Shown here one piece after another: positions 33,761 to 45,096 of a stretch of 64,000 bases of DNA. The first letter of the stretch is position 1. The number at the start of each line of letters is the position of its first letter. The stretch is taken from positions 21,493,402 through 21,557,401 of the forward strand of contig JAJLRJ010000011.1 of the NCBI GenBank assembly GCA_024195265.1, written 5' to 3'. The position numbers were made by a program, and so were the translations under genes. This DNA comes from Dendrophyllia cribrosa. Its lineage: Eukaryota > Cnidaria > Anthozoa > Scleractinia > Dendrophylliidae. Under the pieces are notes generated by a model that saw nothing but the letters and a program-made list of their open reading frames with translations, ran no database searches and had not been told where the DNA came from.

Positions 33761-35481
33761 TAGGCATCCGCAATCTTATGCCTGTACATTTGTTGTAATT
33801 ACATGTATATCGTTCATTAATTCAATCCGAATGACTGAATGGTTTACCTATTTCTTCCGCCGTCCAAACCAGGTTATCCTCGTCCGAATTTTGAAGCGAT
33901 GCTCTTAAAAAGTTAAGGTCTTCCCAGAAAGGCCACTTTATTTCAATATCCTCTTCGTCCTTCTGCTTTTTCAAGTATCGCAACACTGAGCTCTTCAAAC
34001 TGTGCCATTTCGCCTTCAAGTCTTGTGCAGACCTCGGAGGGTTGGTCTTTTCAAACTGAGCAATAAGTGGCATCATGGCTCTCTTTGTCTTTGTTTTGTT
34101 TCCATATTCTTTCAATCGCTTGTCCCATAATATAGGATTTTTCTTGTAAAATGAAATCAGCATTCGTGTCGTGCTTGCACTCCACACCGAGCCGCTCGAT
34201 ATTTCAGCAACTTCTTCCACTTCCCTTCCCAGCTCTCCACTCTCCGCCATAGCTCAACGGGGTAATAAATGGACTGACTTCGTTTTAAACGTTGCTTCCC
34301 TATTTATTGCATTTCAACACAATGTAATTATCCATCTATTTTCGTCCAATTGTGTGTTTATCACAAGTACGAAAGCATGAAAGTATTGTATTCCCGTTTT
34401 TTCGCTGCCTGTGATTGGTTAAATCTCCCAGTAAGCTGCAGGCGCACGCTCCCGAGCTGTTCACACGAGAAAAAACGTCCTTTTGGCAACATTCGTTGCT
34501 GAAACATGCCGCATGAAGTTCGACCAAATGAACTTTGGCGGGACATGTTGCAGTGTCAAAACATCGTGTGAAATCGTGTTGCACGAAGAAATCAGACAAT
34601 GTGACACCTTGCGGCTGCATGTCCCTGGGACACGTAATAACTGAAGTTGCGAATGTGTGTGCGTAAATAAGTTTTGTCCCTGCTGTGAGCTCCTTATAAA
34701 AGCACCTGCTGCATTTCCACTGGTATGTATAGAACAGGATTTGACTGCGGCTTCATGTCCCCGGGACATGTAATGGCTGCAATTGCGAATGTATGTGCGC
34801 AATTTGATGTTGTCCCTGCTGCGCGCCTCCGATACAGGCGCCTGCTACAGCCCCCCTCATGTGAACGAAACAGAAATTGACCACAGCTACACGTCCCCGA
34901 GACGTGTTCCCGCTGCTGTGTTTAATTGTCTGTGTTAGTTGTGATTTGTCCCCGCTGCATGTTCCCGGTACACATGCCTGTAAAATGCCCCCTAGTGTGT
35001 GAGTAAAATGGATAGATGTCCCAGGGACATGCTTAGGGCGCAGTTTGGTCTGTGTGTACATGTTGTGATTTTGTCGGTGCTTCATGTCCCCGCTATAGGT
35101 TCCCACTCTAAGCCGCGTTATATGTACGGAATATTATTTTAAAACGGCTACATAATCCGGGGTCATGTAGCTGCAAAATGACCCCTAGTGTGCGAGCACC
35201 TTTACAGGATTTTGGTCAGTGAGGTACCATAATTTTATTGACGCAATAGACGGTTTGTAAAAAGCAAAACCGGATACGCTTTTACATGTTATTTTGTCAA
35301 ACGGCACGCATTTGCTACCTAGCAACCATTTAATTTTTTGAATTTTTCGTATTTTACTGCCAGCATTCAATTTTACCGGTCATTCGTTCAAGTTGCCTGA
35401 TGAGTGTGGCCCTTTTAATTTTGGACCATACGAAACAGAGCTGTCGCAATAAAACGATGATTACTCCTGAAGTCTGAACTC

Positions 35482-35489
35482 TCACGAAG

Positions 35490-35533
<44 letters not shown>

Positions 35534-35811
35534 GTGAGAGGAAGTCACAAAACACAACTCCACGGTGTGGAGCTACCACATGGCTTGTGTGGTGCTGTCA
35601 CTTAAAGGGGTGCTTTGCATCCGCCTTAGCAGTAAAGGGCGCCAATACAAGAACTTTCGTGTTCTTCATTGGTGCCTGGCTATGCCATGCTGATGAGGCC
35701 TAACCAGGCCGAAACAGCTGTCCATGGCTGCCACTGCTAGGGTGAAATGGCTGTGCGCATGCGTGAGGTGATGGCCACACCGTGGAGTCGTGTTTTGTCA
35801 CTTCCTCTCAC

Positions 35812-35850
<39 letters not shown>
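35482..35850. mobile_element. MITE flanked by (TA)n tracts
   Basis: AAATAAATGTGAGAGGAAGT near 35525 is mirrored near 35820, with inverted arms of about 45 bp. TA dinucleotide tracts (about 35491-35526 and 35817-35850) flank both ends. The element may have inserted into a TA microsatellite and duplicated it, or it may favour TA targets. Confidence 0.75.
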
Positions 35851-35854
<4 letters not shown>

Positions 35855-35926
35855 AGGTCATGAGTACAATTTTCATAACCATTTCTGACTAAGAAAGAAA
35901 ACTAAATTTAGATGAAAAAAAATTAC

Positions 35927-36520
35927 CTGTCAGACTGCTCAGGCTGAGACTGTTCGATTTGTCTGGCTGCCACTCCTCCGGTTCGTATTGGTGTGGACAT
36001 AATGGGCTGCTGTTCAGCTAAAATACCACAGAAATTTCGCTATCAGTTTGGCTTTTACCACTGCAAACGCTACAGGAAGAAGTTCATTTCAGGTGGCAAC
36101 TCATCCGTATGTTAGAACATAGGAAGTATTTCTTACCATCACCGGGGAAAGCAGGATATTCAAATTCTCCCTCCTCTTCCAAGTAAAGTTCACTGTTCGA
36201 GCAAAAAAGAAAATTCCAATAAGGCAAGAGCTAAATTTGAAAATTATAACACGACCAAAATGAAAACAGCACCAGTGCTAGTGTTTGTAGTCTTCGATTG
36301 AGCTATTAGTTCATGCAGCTTACCTCTCGTCCACATCGACATTATCTTGACAGCGATGAAGAAGAATTTCAGCAAAATTGCTGTCCGATATCTTCTCGAA
36401 CCCGAGCTGCTTTTTTCGTTCCCTCCAGAGCTGGAAGACAGAGACCCGAACTCGGATAAACTTCGGTTGCCCCGGTAGTTTTGGCCGGCCTCGAGTGCGC
36501 TTGGAGGCCTTGTCCGACAT
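35927..36520 (-). CDS. Partial gene with RGRPK motif and LWRERKK region, unrecognised function
   Basis: Three exons with agreeing phases: 36520-36324, 36192-36137 and 36017-35927, each with GT-AG sites. Exon 1 starts MSDKASKRTRGRPKLPG, an AT-hook-like basic stretch, then VRVSVFQLWRERKKQLGF and SNFAEILLHR. Exon 2 is acidic (LYLEEEGEFEYPAF) and exon 3 polar (STPIRTGGVAARQ). Later exons are not found before the (TA)n element at 35850; they may be lost or outside. I recall similar N termini in predicted cnidarian multicopy proteins that may be transposon-related, but I cannot name the family. It is either a host gene start or a TE gene fragment. Confidence 0.55.
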
Positions 36521-36757
36521 CTCATTGTTCCTCTTATTGAAATATCCACATAAACGAAGAACAACAATATTACATAAAACCGCAAGACACAAAAATTTAC
36601 AATAACTGTGGAAATCAGCTCGATGGAAGAGGATTCTCTTTGCACACTGAAAGCTACTGAAGATTTTCTGATTTTCCGTCTGTGCGAAAATCAGCCCGGG
36701 CGCGCATTGCATTTTGGGTGAACATGAGCCTTTAAGATTAATATTGTTTTGCAAAGG

Positions 36758-38108
36758 TTTGGAAGTTCCTTCAAGCCTCGGCTCGACTGGAGAGCCGTCG
36801 CATTCAAGTGTGGCCTACAAAAATATACTGACTCGATCGGCACTGACTGGCGAGTAATATAAATGTTTATACGGTATTCCGAATTATAAAATTCAAAGTG
36901 CAGCGACGCAAGTGTTCACTGGAATGCGTCTATTCTACGGAACATCTATCAAAAATCTACATGTACAAATGCGTAAGACTATTCGGAACAAAATACATCG
37001 CTGAATCATTGCGTGTTCGATCAGATCAATTTTTATACAATGAAATATAAATCAGACATAAATGTAAACACGATACTTTGAACTCACTTACAAGCCGCCA
37101 AGTGGTTAAAATTTCCAGAAACGTTTAATCGCTGGCAAGACACTGAACCAAGAAGCATAATTATTACGTATATACTTGAGTTCAAACATTTTGAATAAAT
37201 AAATACGCTATCAAGGCGCCTTGCCGCTAAAAATACACCATTCACATTCAATTCAGCAAGCCGCCTGGAAAACACCACCTCGGATATGCATAACATATCA
37301 GTATAATTCAGAAACTTTCAACTAGCAAGCCGCCAAGACATATCCTTCGCATTGAAAAAAGAACTTTAAGTAGACGGGCGAATTGCCAAGCCGATAAAAT
37401 AAGTTCATAACCTTCACGCGCGATCAATGAACTTCAGAGAAGACCGGCCGAGTCGCTAATGCGCTAATATCATGATTGTTTGTACTACAAATATATCGTT
37501 CGCGTTCGATAAACGCTAGTCAACGAGCCACTAAAAAGAAATAACAAAAACGCCTCTGCATTCAATAAGCTTACAACTCAACTGGCGAACCACTGAGACG
37601 CTGTGCTACTGAAATGTATACCTTTCAAGTTCAATAATCTAAATCAAAGTCCGTCTTCTTCATGTTCACTTCCTTCGCTCAAGCGGCACAGTCGGTTCGT
37701 CTCGCTATGGCAAAACTACAGTGGACACGATCATTTCAGTTGATCAAGAGTGATCCGAAACTGATCCTCTTCACCTTCAGGGGTCTGTAAAGAAACATAT
37801 TAGGCGCTGTCTGGCATTTGTACGGCCAAAAACGTTGGCAAAATGGCCATCACGCTAAAGGATTCCAAGGGAATTATAGCGTAAACAAACCAATGTGTCA
37901 TACTATTTACGTAATTTATGTCATCACGCACGCCCACTCGCCCCAGGCTCTCCAAAAATTGGAGCCACTTTTCAACTGAAGTGACGCATCTTCGAGGGGC
38001 TAAAAAACCGATTTTCTTTCTTTTCCTCGGGAAATGATTATTGTTTTCGTTCTTTGGACATAATAAACTAATGAAAAACGAAGAAAAAGAATTTATTTCA
38101 TAGGCACT
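36758..38108. mobile_element. 5'-truncated copy of the TTAA-flanked element E1
   Basis: This block matches 53085-54443 in the same orientation for about 1.35 kb, ending in CATAGGCACT. It lacks the first 530 bp of E1 and has ATCA rather than TTAA after its right end, so it is a remnant. No coding frame of note. Confidence 0.85.
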
Positions 38109-38210
38109 ATCAGCAATACAAGATCATACAAGTTAAGCTTATATGTGTATATGTAGGTACACTTTTTTCACAACCCCCACTAATTTCATTCAAACGTGAC
38201 AAAAACATAG

Positions 38211-38678
38211 GCAACTTTCTACGTTACGAGCGCTCTGAAATCTGACGATGAACCGGGAATTTTTAAATGCGCACGCACACGATGCAACACTTGTCCTTTC
38301 ATTCACAACGCGGACAAAATAACGGGACCCAAACGATCTATTAAAATCACTGATCGTTTCACATGCACCGCTGTAAATGTTATCTACTGCATAACATGTA
38401 CTTTTTGCAAAAAGATATACATTGGCGAAACAGGGAGGAGACTGGGCGACCGTTTTCGTGAACATCTCCGAGACGTTGAAAAAAATGACAAAGACGCATC
38501 CAAACCAGTCGCGCGTCATTTCAATCTTACTAACCATTCATAACAACACATGACAATCTGCGGCCTTTCCCTACACCAGGGTAACACAGAAAGCCGTAAA
38601 AACTTAAAACAAAAAATCATCTTTCAAATCGGCACTCTCAAACCCCACGGAATCAACGAACGCTTTTCATTCAACTAA
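38211..38678 (+). pseudogene. Penelope-like element C terminus with GIY-YIG nuclease, one stop
   Basis: This frame is missed by simple ORF calling because of a TAA at 38541. Before it are CNTCPFI, VIYCITCTFCKKIYIGETGR and RLGDRFREHL, a GIY-YIG-type endonuclease pattern. After it come GINERFSFN and the natural end at 38676-38678. Penelope-like retroelements carry such a domain after their reverse transcriptase; the reverse transcriptase itself is absent. A Penelope-type terminal region follows at about 38.7-38.87 kb. Confidence 0.82.
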
Positions 38679-38775
38679 TTTACATTTGTTTTTCACGTCA
38701 CCAAATTTCCACCAATAGCGTAGCTCCACCGCTTACTATATAAAACCACACACTACCCGCAATCCCTTGATTCGC

Positions 38776-38808
38776 TCCGACGAAAGGCTAGCGCTCGAAA
38801 CGTCAGCT
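38776..38808 (+). ncRNA. Hammerhead-ribozyme-like motif in a Penelope terminal repeat, probably inactive
   Basis: CCGACGA, a short GC-rich hairpin (GGCTAGCGCT) and CGAAACGTC fit the core layout of hammerhead motifs known from Penelope terminal repeats. The first core block is normally CTGANGA; here the T is C, which should abolish cleavage. Seen directly: the motif. Inferred: ribozyme ancestry. Confidence 0.45.
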
Positions 38809-38876
38809 TTCTCAAATCTTTTTACGGTGGCTAATTTACCTTATCGACTCAGTCGATAAAACCAAATTCTTGTTCT

Positions 38877-39900
38877 TCACCCCCACCGACGCAGCACCAC
38901 AGTTTCTCTAGAAACTAACCCCATTCCCCTTAATCCAATTAACAACTCTCGTACATTGTTCAAAGCTGTTCCTTTGGTTAGCTGCCATGCTAAAGCCTCT
39001 TCATATTCATTCAGTCCAATAAACAGGGAGTCGTACAGTTTTGTCCATACCTTGTTCTGCCAATAACCTATGTTAGCAGTACTCTTAAATATATGATCTA
39101 ACGAGAGCCACTTCCCTGTCTTGTCTGCCATGTGTTGTCGAAACATGTTCTCACTTTTAAAGAACATCCGCATAAACACGTGAAATAAGCGTTCTTCCAA
39201 TGAAATTTTTTTTTACCTCAAAGACTGGAAAGGTTATGTTCCCTATCTGTTGCGTTGAGTCTTTCTGTAAATTACGTTGAGCATGGTAATACTCACAAGC
39301 CCTCCTGGAATGCTGAGCACTGTGAAGGGTCATTAAGCGAGTCTCGATGTCCTTGACTGTCATTCCAGTCTGCATTGATGTAGCTATGTAATCAAACAGT
39401 TCCTTTGTTACGCCCGACCGATGAAACAGGTAAAATGGTACCTCGATTCCCACTTCAGTACAAGTTTGCAACACTGCAGGGTCATGGGAAATGATCTCGT
39501 GATTACTTTCTTTGCATAGATAAACAGAAGAAACTAGAAGTACTACTTCATTCACACAGTAAAGCTTTCTTGGCATTTCACGAAGTTTTCTACCATCTTT
39601 CCACCTCCAGTGTTCCATTCGAGATTGACACTTTGCACACTGCAATTTCTCATACAGGTTAAAATTAATGAGCGGGTTCCAAATGATAATAGAAGGCTGC
39701 AGGTAATTTTCGAAATTCGTTCCACTCTGTTTGTCCGGTGGAGGCAATATCTTGCAACAGTACTTCAAACGATTCTTCTCAAAAAGACAAATTAAATGTT
39801 GGATGAACTGAAGAACTGTAGGAGAGATATTAGAACTATCTCCCACGTACATAAGTGAAATGGAAAGACAAAGCATCACAAGAACCGCGCGGGCGGCCAT
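38877..39900 (-). pseudogene. DNA-transposase fragment with zinc-ribbon-like N part (DUF6729-like), frameshifted
   Basis: The likely start is at 39900 (AAAATGGCCGCC), giving MAARAVLVML. CAKCQSRMEHWRWKDGRK and a later YLCKESNHEIISHDP suggest a cysteine-rich domain like DUF6729. A frame change near 39190 leads to a region with LSLDHIFKSTANIGYW and KLYDSLFIGLNE, the first strand of an RNase-H-like transposase core (the D being catalytic). The sequence ends at 38877 without the remaining catalytic residues. Superfamily is uncertain; KDZ-type is one possibility. The hydrophobic MAARAV... start could be mistaken for a signal peptide. Confidence 0.6.
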
Positions 39901-40098
39901 TTTGGTTTTCTTCCGCCTCGTTGCCGGAAAAAGCAACGGCCCTGGGAACGAGGTTGGGGAAAAAATAGGAATATCGGCGCGAGAAATGCAGGATAAGGGA
40001 ATAAGCTTAAATTTCGATTTATCAAAACTCTTGGCTCCATGAGGCCAAGACCTAAGTAGTCTGTTCACAGATCTTCTATTTTCTCTTAAGATTGTCAA

Positions 40099-40440
40099 GC
40101 GTGTGAGCGATCGTCTAGCGTGCTAGTGGAAATAACAACCGCAGACGCAAGGGGGTGTGTAAAGGGGAAAAGATCGGCTTTGGAGCTCGCCAAGACTCGC
40201 AATAGGCCAATTTTAAAATCGGAATCCCACCTGTGCTTGCAGAAGCTACGAGAACTTAACCACAAGAACCATGACAACCAACGGAGTTTAATAGAACCAG
40301 CGTACCATAAGAACTAGGGAACCGGTAGAACTAGAGCACTATAGATTTTAAAGAAAAGAGATGTTCAATAGAATGCCGGAGTGACGTGACCTGCAGTGGC
40401 TTGCGGCTACCGAAGTATGGCGCAATAACCAAACATACTT
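40099..40440. other. No gene seen
   Basis: Mixed-composition sequence upstream of the transposase fragment. No motif recognised. Confidence 0.35.
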
Positions 40441-40462
40441 GGTTGGTTACATCCCGCGCAAA

Positions 40463-40772
40463 CGTTCTAAAAGATCCAAAAGATCCCACAAAAAGATCAC
40501 AAAAGATCTAAAATATTCCAAAAGATCCAAAAGGTCCCAAAATATCCAAAAGTTCCCAAACGATCCAAACGATCTAAACGATCTAAAGCAATTCAAACGA
40601 TCTAAACGATCCAAGCGATCTAAAAAATCCCAAACGATCTAAAATATCCAAAAGATCCCAAACGATCTAAAAGATCCAAACGATCTTAAAGATCCCAAAC
40701 GATCCAAACGATCTAAAAGATCCCAAACGATCTAAACGATCCAAACGATCTAAAAGATCCCAAACGATCTGA
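40463..40772. repeat. GATC-rich minisatellite
   Basis: About 300 bp built from 9-10-bp words such as AAACGATCTA, AAACGATCC and AAAGATCCC, in irregular order, with roughly 35 GATC sites. Frames across it (rich in KRSKRS or RSFGSFG) are artefacts. Confidence 0.92.
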
Positions 40773-40789
40773 TGAAGAGATGCGCTAAC

Positions 40790-42548
40790 GGTGTTGTCTG
40801 GCTTTGACGTCACCGGTGACTTGCTATATGGAGCATGAACCAACATTTTGCGAATATCAAATGCTGTAATGTCAAGAAAGCAATGGTTTTTGTTAGATAT
40901 CTCTGTAAGACTTCTTGTATTTCTGAGGCTTACAACAAGGAAAAAGCGAGACAAGCTAAACTTAAACATTCCTTGAGCCGTTCAAAGACTTATGCCGTAT
41001 TTTGATACGTCGGCAACAAAGTCGATCAATGATACATATGATTATAGGTTATATTTTAATTGAATGCGTCCTAGATAAAAAAAACATGAAAATGTTGTTT
41101 TCAAAACTTTAAAGACCTGTTTAAGGGCCAATTTCGCTGTTTCGTTAGTAAGCTCGCCGTCATTGAAACACTTCCAGCGCTTAAAATTTAATTAATCGAA
41201 TGCGAAGTTGGTATCAAGCCAAAAATATCCTTCATGGATAAATCTCTCAGTAGCGCTGTATTTACGGCCCACCAAAAATAATTTAAGAATAAATAAAAGA
41301 CAGATTCAGCTATAATGTAGTGTTGCTTTTTGCCTAAAAATCATGTACCAGACTGCATTTTACCAACTCGAAGTTTGCTTAAATTTGCCTTCTTGTCTGA
41401 TATTGTTTACATGGCGAAGATAGGTGTTTTGCACAAGACCAAAATGATTTTTAAACTTAACATTTCCGACAAGATGTTTTACCGTTATTCACTGTGTAAA
41501 AAGCATTGTGGGAAGCCGAATGTTACGATAACAGGAGCGTGTTGAAAATTGTCCAGAATGGCCAAAATTCAATGGTCCATAAAAGCACCCGCGGACTCAA
41601 AAGGCTAATTTTCGACTTATCGAAATTTTGAAAAAAGTAAAATGAAATCGAACCTTTTAAACCCATTTTCGAAAAATAGGTCACTAAATAGTTTTTTTGG
41701 TAAATATTCCGTTACGCGTTAGCATTTCTTATTCACGGGTCTTAGGAGCCTTTGTTTTTTTTGTGCTTGTTTACATTGCTGTTGTTGGGCCAAAGCTTTC
41801 AACTGCTAATTGGTCAACTTGTAGCAGGTACCTATATCAATTTACTGAAAGGCAATATATTAATTGCAGATATAGTAAAATTTAGTTTTGTATTTTGTAT
41901 TATTAATTAAGGCTTTAAGTCTGTCTCCACATCATCATTCGGTATTCGTTCAACACAAATACCAGACTCCAATTGATAGGACACTGTACTGGGTAAGGAA
42001 CTTTAAATTACTTTAGAACTATCGTCATTTACGGCAAACTGTTTGCTACATCAACATTATAAACAACAATGAAACAGAACATAATTGAGCAGGAAATTGG
42101 GAAAAGCCCAACCATTTTTACTTTACTACAGTAAAAATGGTTTGGCAAATACTAGCCACAGTTGCCATTTAATTTTTCTCGGGATATTGTTTTTGTGTTA
42201 CATTTTTACAAAACGCGACTCATTTCCTATGAAAAAATATGACAAATTTGATCTAGAGGGTTGTGAATAATTATTTTTCAAATGTTTTATCTCTAAACGA
42301 GAAGTTCTGCTCGGTATATAGTTTTTGTTTACGCAAAGCCAGCTGGCATTATCTGAGTGATAGCAGAGGCATAATTTTGTCAGTTTAATTTAATCTTCCA
42401 TGCAACCAAGACATGAAAAGTACACATTGCAAAAAGCCATATTAATAGCTCTGTTCAGCAAATTAAAACGACGCCCATCTTCCTCGCCTTCACATGAGAA
42501 AAGACATTTACACGAAGACTATTTCATTACTGATTTTATGTTTTAGGA
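40790..42548. other. Upstream region of the pentraxin-like gene; no gene seen
   Basis: AT-rich, with only short frames. TTTTATGTTTTAG just before the ATG at 42549 could be an acceptor of a 5' UTR intron, in which case the promoter lies further left. No TATA box was assigned. Confidence 0.4.
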
Positions 42549-45062
42549 ATGAAGCGAAATCACCTTTCTACTGATTACTTGTGGTCTCTTGTTACCCTGT
42601 TGTCTTTAATTGTTGTCGATTCGACAATTTACAGAAGTTCAACAGAGCGATCGGCGTACTTTCAAGCATTTGAAGGTAATTATAACGACTACACGTTATA
42701 TTGCTGTCAGCTAGGTAGTGTAGTTCATTTCATTTGGACCCGATTTTAACTCGCTCAACGTCAATCCAGTGGGGCTCTATATAACTTGCAAAGAAAGACT
42801 TGAGATCCCCTAAAAGAAAAAGCTTTTCATTTTTATACTATATTTCAGTAAGAAGCTATTCAATTTTTTAGAAAAACGTTTCTGACGTCTCGAGCGCAAT
42901 TATACTTAGAAAGCGGCGAAAATACATCGTTCAACGATTATTTTCGCGAATTCCTTTAAAATGTTTAAAACTTTACTTGCTATGTGTTTAGTAAGCGTTT
43001 TAACTTTGTTTCGTGATAACGTATGTGGAAAGCTATAAACATTGTTTTCTGTAAACCTTACATCTAAGAACGAAGTCATTTAAATAATTAAGTAGGTGTA
43101 TGCTTTGAACGTGCATTTACATTTGTAATTCAACACATTGGTACGCTGCCCAAATATGGTCATAAAGCTCTCGGTAAACATGACATATATCCAGCGATGG
43201 TGGTGAATTTCCCATTTTGAAGGAAAGTGAAAATGACCCCTGCCCGTAGTTTCGTATCTTTGGGAGAGAAAAAAAGATAAAAGGAGGAAATAAAAAAAAG
43301 AAAAGAAAAGAGAAAAGTTATTGATCACTTGGAGCTAAAACGAGCAAGTTTCTTAAACAAGGACACTGACTACAAAAGGAACCTTGGCCTGGCCAAGCCG
43401 CCAGTCATTTCACACTTGACACCGAACTGTCAACATCACGTGCATCCGCTCGCCAATGGAGAACCGTTACCGGCGCAAAATTCAAATTTGGCAAGCTAAA
43501 ATATTATATTCATGCTAAAAGGCGCATAAATTTAAATAATGTTATTAGTTTTATTTTCGTGAAAGATAAATTCTATACAAGATTGAGCTGGTGAAGGTAG
43601 AATTAGACCAATTTTGGGGGGCAACGGTCTTCCTCCGTGTTGCTCGCAGTGTTAGCCATCTTTGATTAGCCGTTGAAGCAGTGATGGTGTGACAAAGGGG
43701 GCGGAGCTATCCCTTTTATAGTCAGTGTCCTTGTTTAATAACAGCGATCGAATCTGCCATTGTTTTAAGGGTCAAAACACTTAAAAAGTAAAAATAGAAA
43801 TACAAAGAATTACTTGGGGACATATGTTAAGTGTAGTTCTAACTTCTGAGTCTGTCGTCAAAGTCCTGGTGAGACCATTCAAATAAAACCTCTTCGGCAG
43901 CACTTTCGCATAGTGCAATTTCTTTTAAGTCAATATTTTACAAAATGATATTTTGGATTTTTCTTGAATTTTAAATATATAGCCTGAAAAAAAATTTGTA
44001 ATTGTTTATTACAGTTCGTATCCGTACGTAGACTGTACATTTAACAGTTATAGTGCGAAAGCGAGTGCAATATTGCCCGATACTCAGGCGATTTTGCGCA
44101 AGCTTGAGCACAATAACTGTTTTATAATTCAACACATTGATAACAAATCACAGTTTCGAGAAAAAAATCATTGAGATATACAACCTTTATTTAGTACAAG
44201 GGTTTATTACAATATTTTACTTCGCGCCATTTCTTACACAACAAGCGGCGAATGAAAATTTCGGCACCCTAAAATTAATTTATAACATATCCAGGAAATT
44301 CGCCCAATCTAATTCAATAGGCCTTTTTCACGCCCCGACATTTTGTATAAAAACAAAAGATTTTTACCCGCCCAACCTCGTTTTCAACTTTTTCACTGCG
44401 AGGCTGGGTGGGCAAAAGCATTTTATTCTCCAGGGAGTCAACATGGCCGCCGCGTGAAAAAGGCCTATAGAGCGAGCGTGCATCTATAACTCAACATACG
44501 CACGCCCGTGCGTAAAGACAAATTTTTATCATAGAATTGAAATGACGTGTGTAAATGCCACTGAGCATAATGTTTCTCGCTCACTCATTTGCTCACTCCT
44601 TTTCAACGCGTTTTTAAAGGGCATTGGTAAAATCCGTGACGGTTATATACCCGTGACGGACAACACGTGACGACCGTCACGGAGGTGTCACGGGATCGTC
44701 ACGTGACCATCCCGGATAATATTCATAGATTTGTAATATGTTTGTAGAGGCTTACATGGTCATTATCAATTAACAATTATCAATTACCAATATCAATATC
44801 AATAATTATCAATTACCGGATAAGTCAGATTATAACAAGAATCCTTATATAAAGAAAATCACAAGAATCCTTTAAAAAACCGTCACGGATCGGCACTAAG
44901 CCGTCACGGATAAGTCAGATTAAAACAAGAATCCCTATAACTAAACCGTCACGGATAATGTACCAGTCAATTCCAAGACCGCCCATCCCCCCCCCCCCCC
45001 CCCCCCCCCCGGGCATACCCCGGGCATACCCCGGGCATTTGACGAGAGGTTAGCTCCGCCAT

Positions 45063-45096
<34 letters not shown>

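Larger units (their letters stand above)
26477..34250 (-). pseudogene. Two-domain MADF DNA-binding gene, exon 2 interrupted by BEL/Pao
   Basis: Exon 1 (34250-33848) starts just inside the right inverted repeat (GCTATGGCGGAG) and encodes one MADF/Myb-like domain (RMLISFYKKNPILWD ... LKAKWHSLK). A phase-1 intron (33847-33121, holding a MITE) leads to exon 2, which begins a second MADF domain with TLISFYQTN at 33120-33092. The retrotransposon then intervenes, and the same exon resumes at 27214 with ECQWNHN and runs to a stop at 26477 (IQRKWKNLLKLYRQ, then a C-terminal tail with a BESS-like segment). Counting one copy of the 5-bp duplication, the frame is preserved across the break. The product would be the DNA-binding partner of the Harbinger transposase. 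Confidence 0.87.
22901..35205. mobile_element. Second PIF/Harbinger transposon with 628-bp inverted repeats
   Basis: 22901-23528 and 34286-34913 are inverted copies of equal length (628 bp) with few differences. Just inside each begins a gene: transposase on plus (23544) and a MADF-type partner on minus (34250). The right side continues outward with related sequence to about 35205 (CTAGTGTGCGAGCACC), perhaps the true end; the left side lacks this, so its outer part was probably lost. A BEL/Pao retrotransposon (5.87 kb) and a MITE are nested inside. No TWA duplication could be confirmed, for that reason. Confidence 0.8.

Noticed and set aside
38190..38537. 115-residue minus frame
   Set aside because: It is the antisense of the GIY-YIG coding sequence.
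39840..39900. Signal peptide of a secreted host protein (MAARAVLVMLCLSISL)
   Set aside because: The downstream sequence has transposase-like motifs and a frameshift; the hydrophobic start is probably incidental.
40439..40969. KRSKRS-rich or RSFGSFG-rich frames
   Set aside because: Low-complexity translations of the GATC-rich minisatellite.
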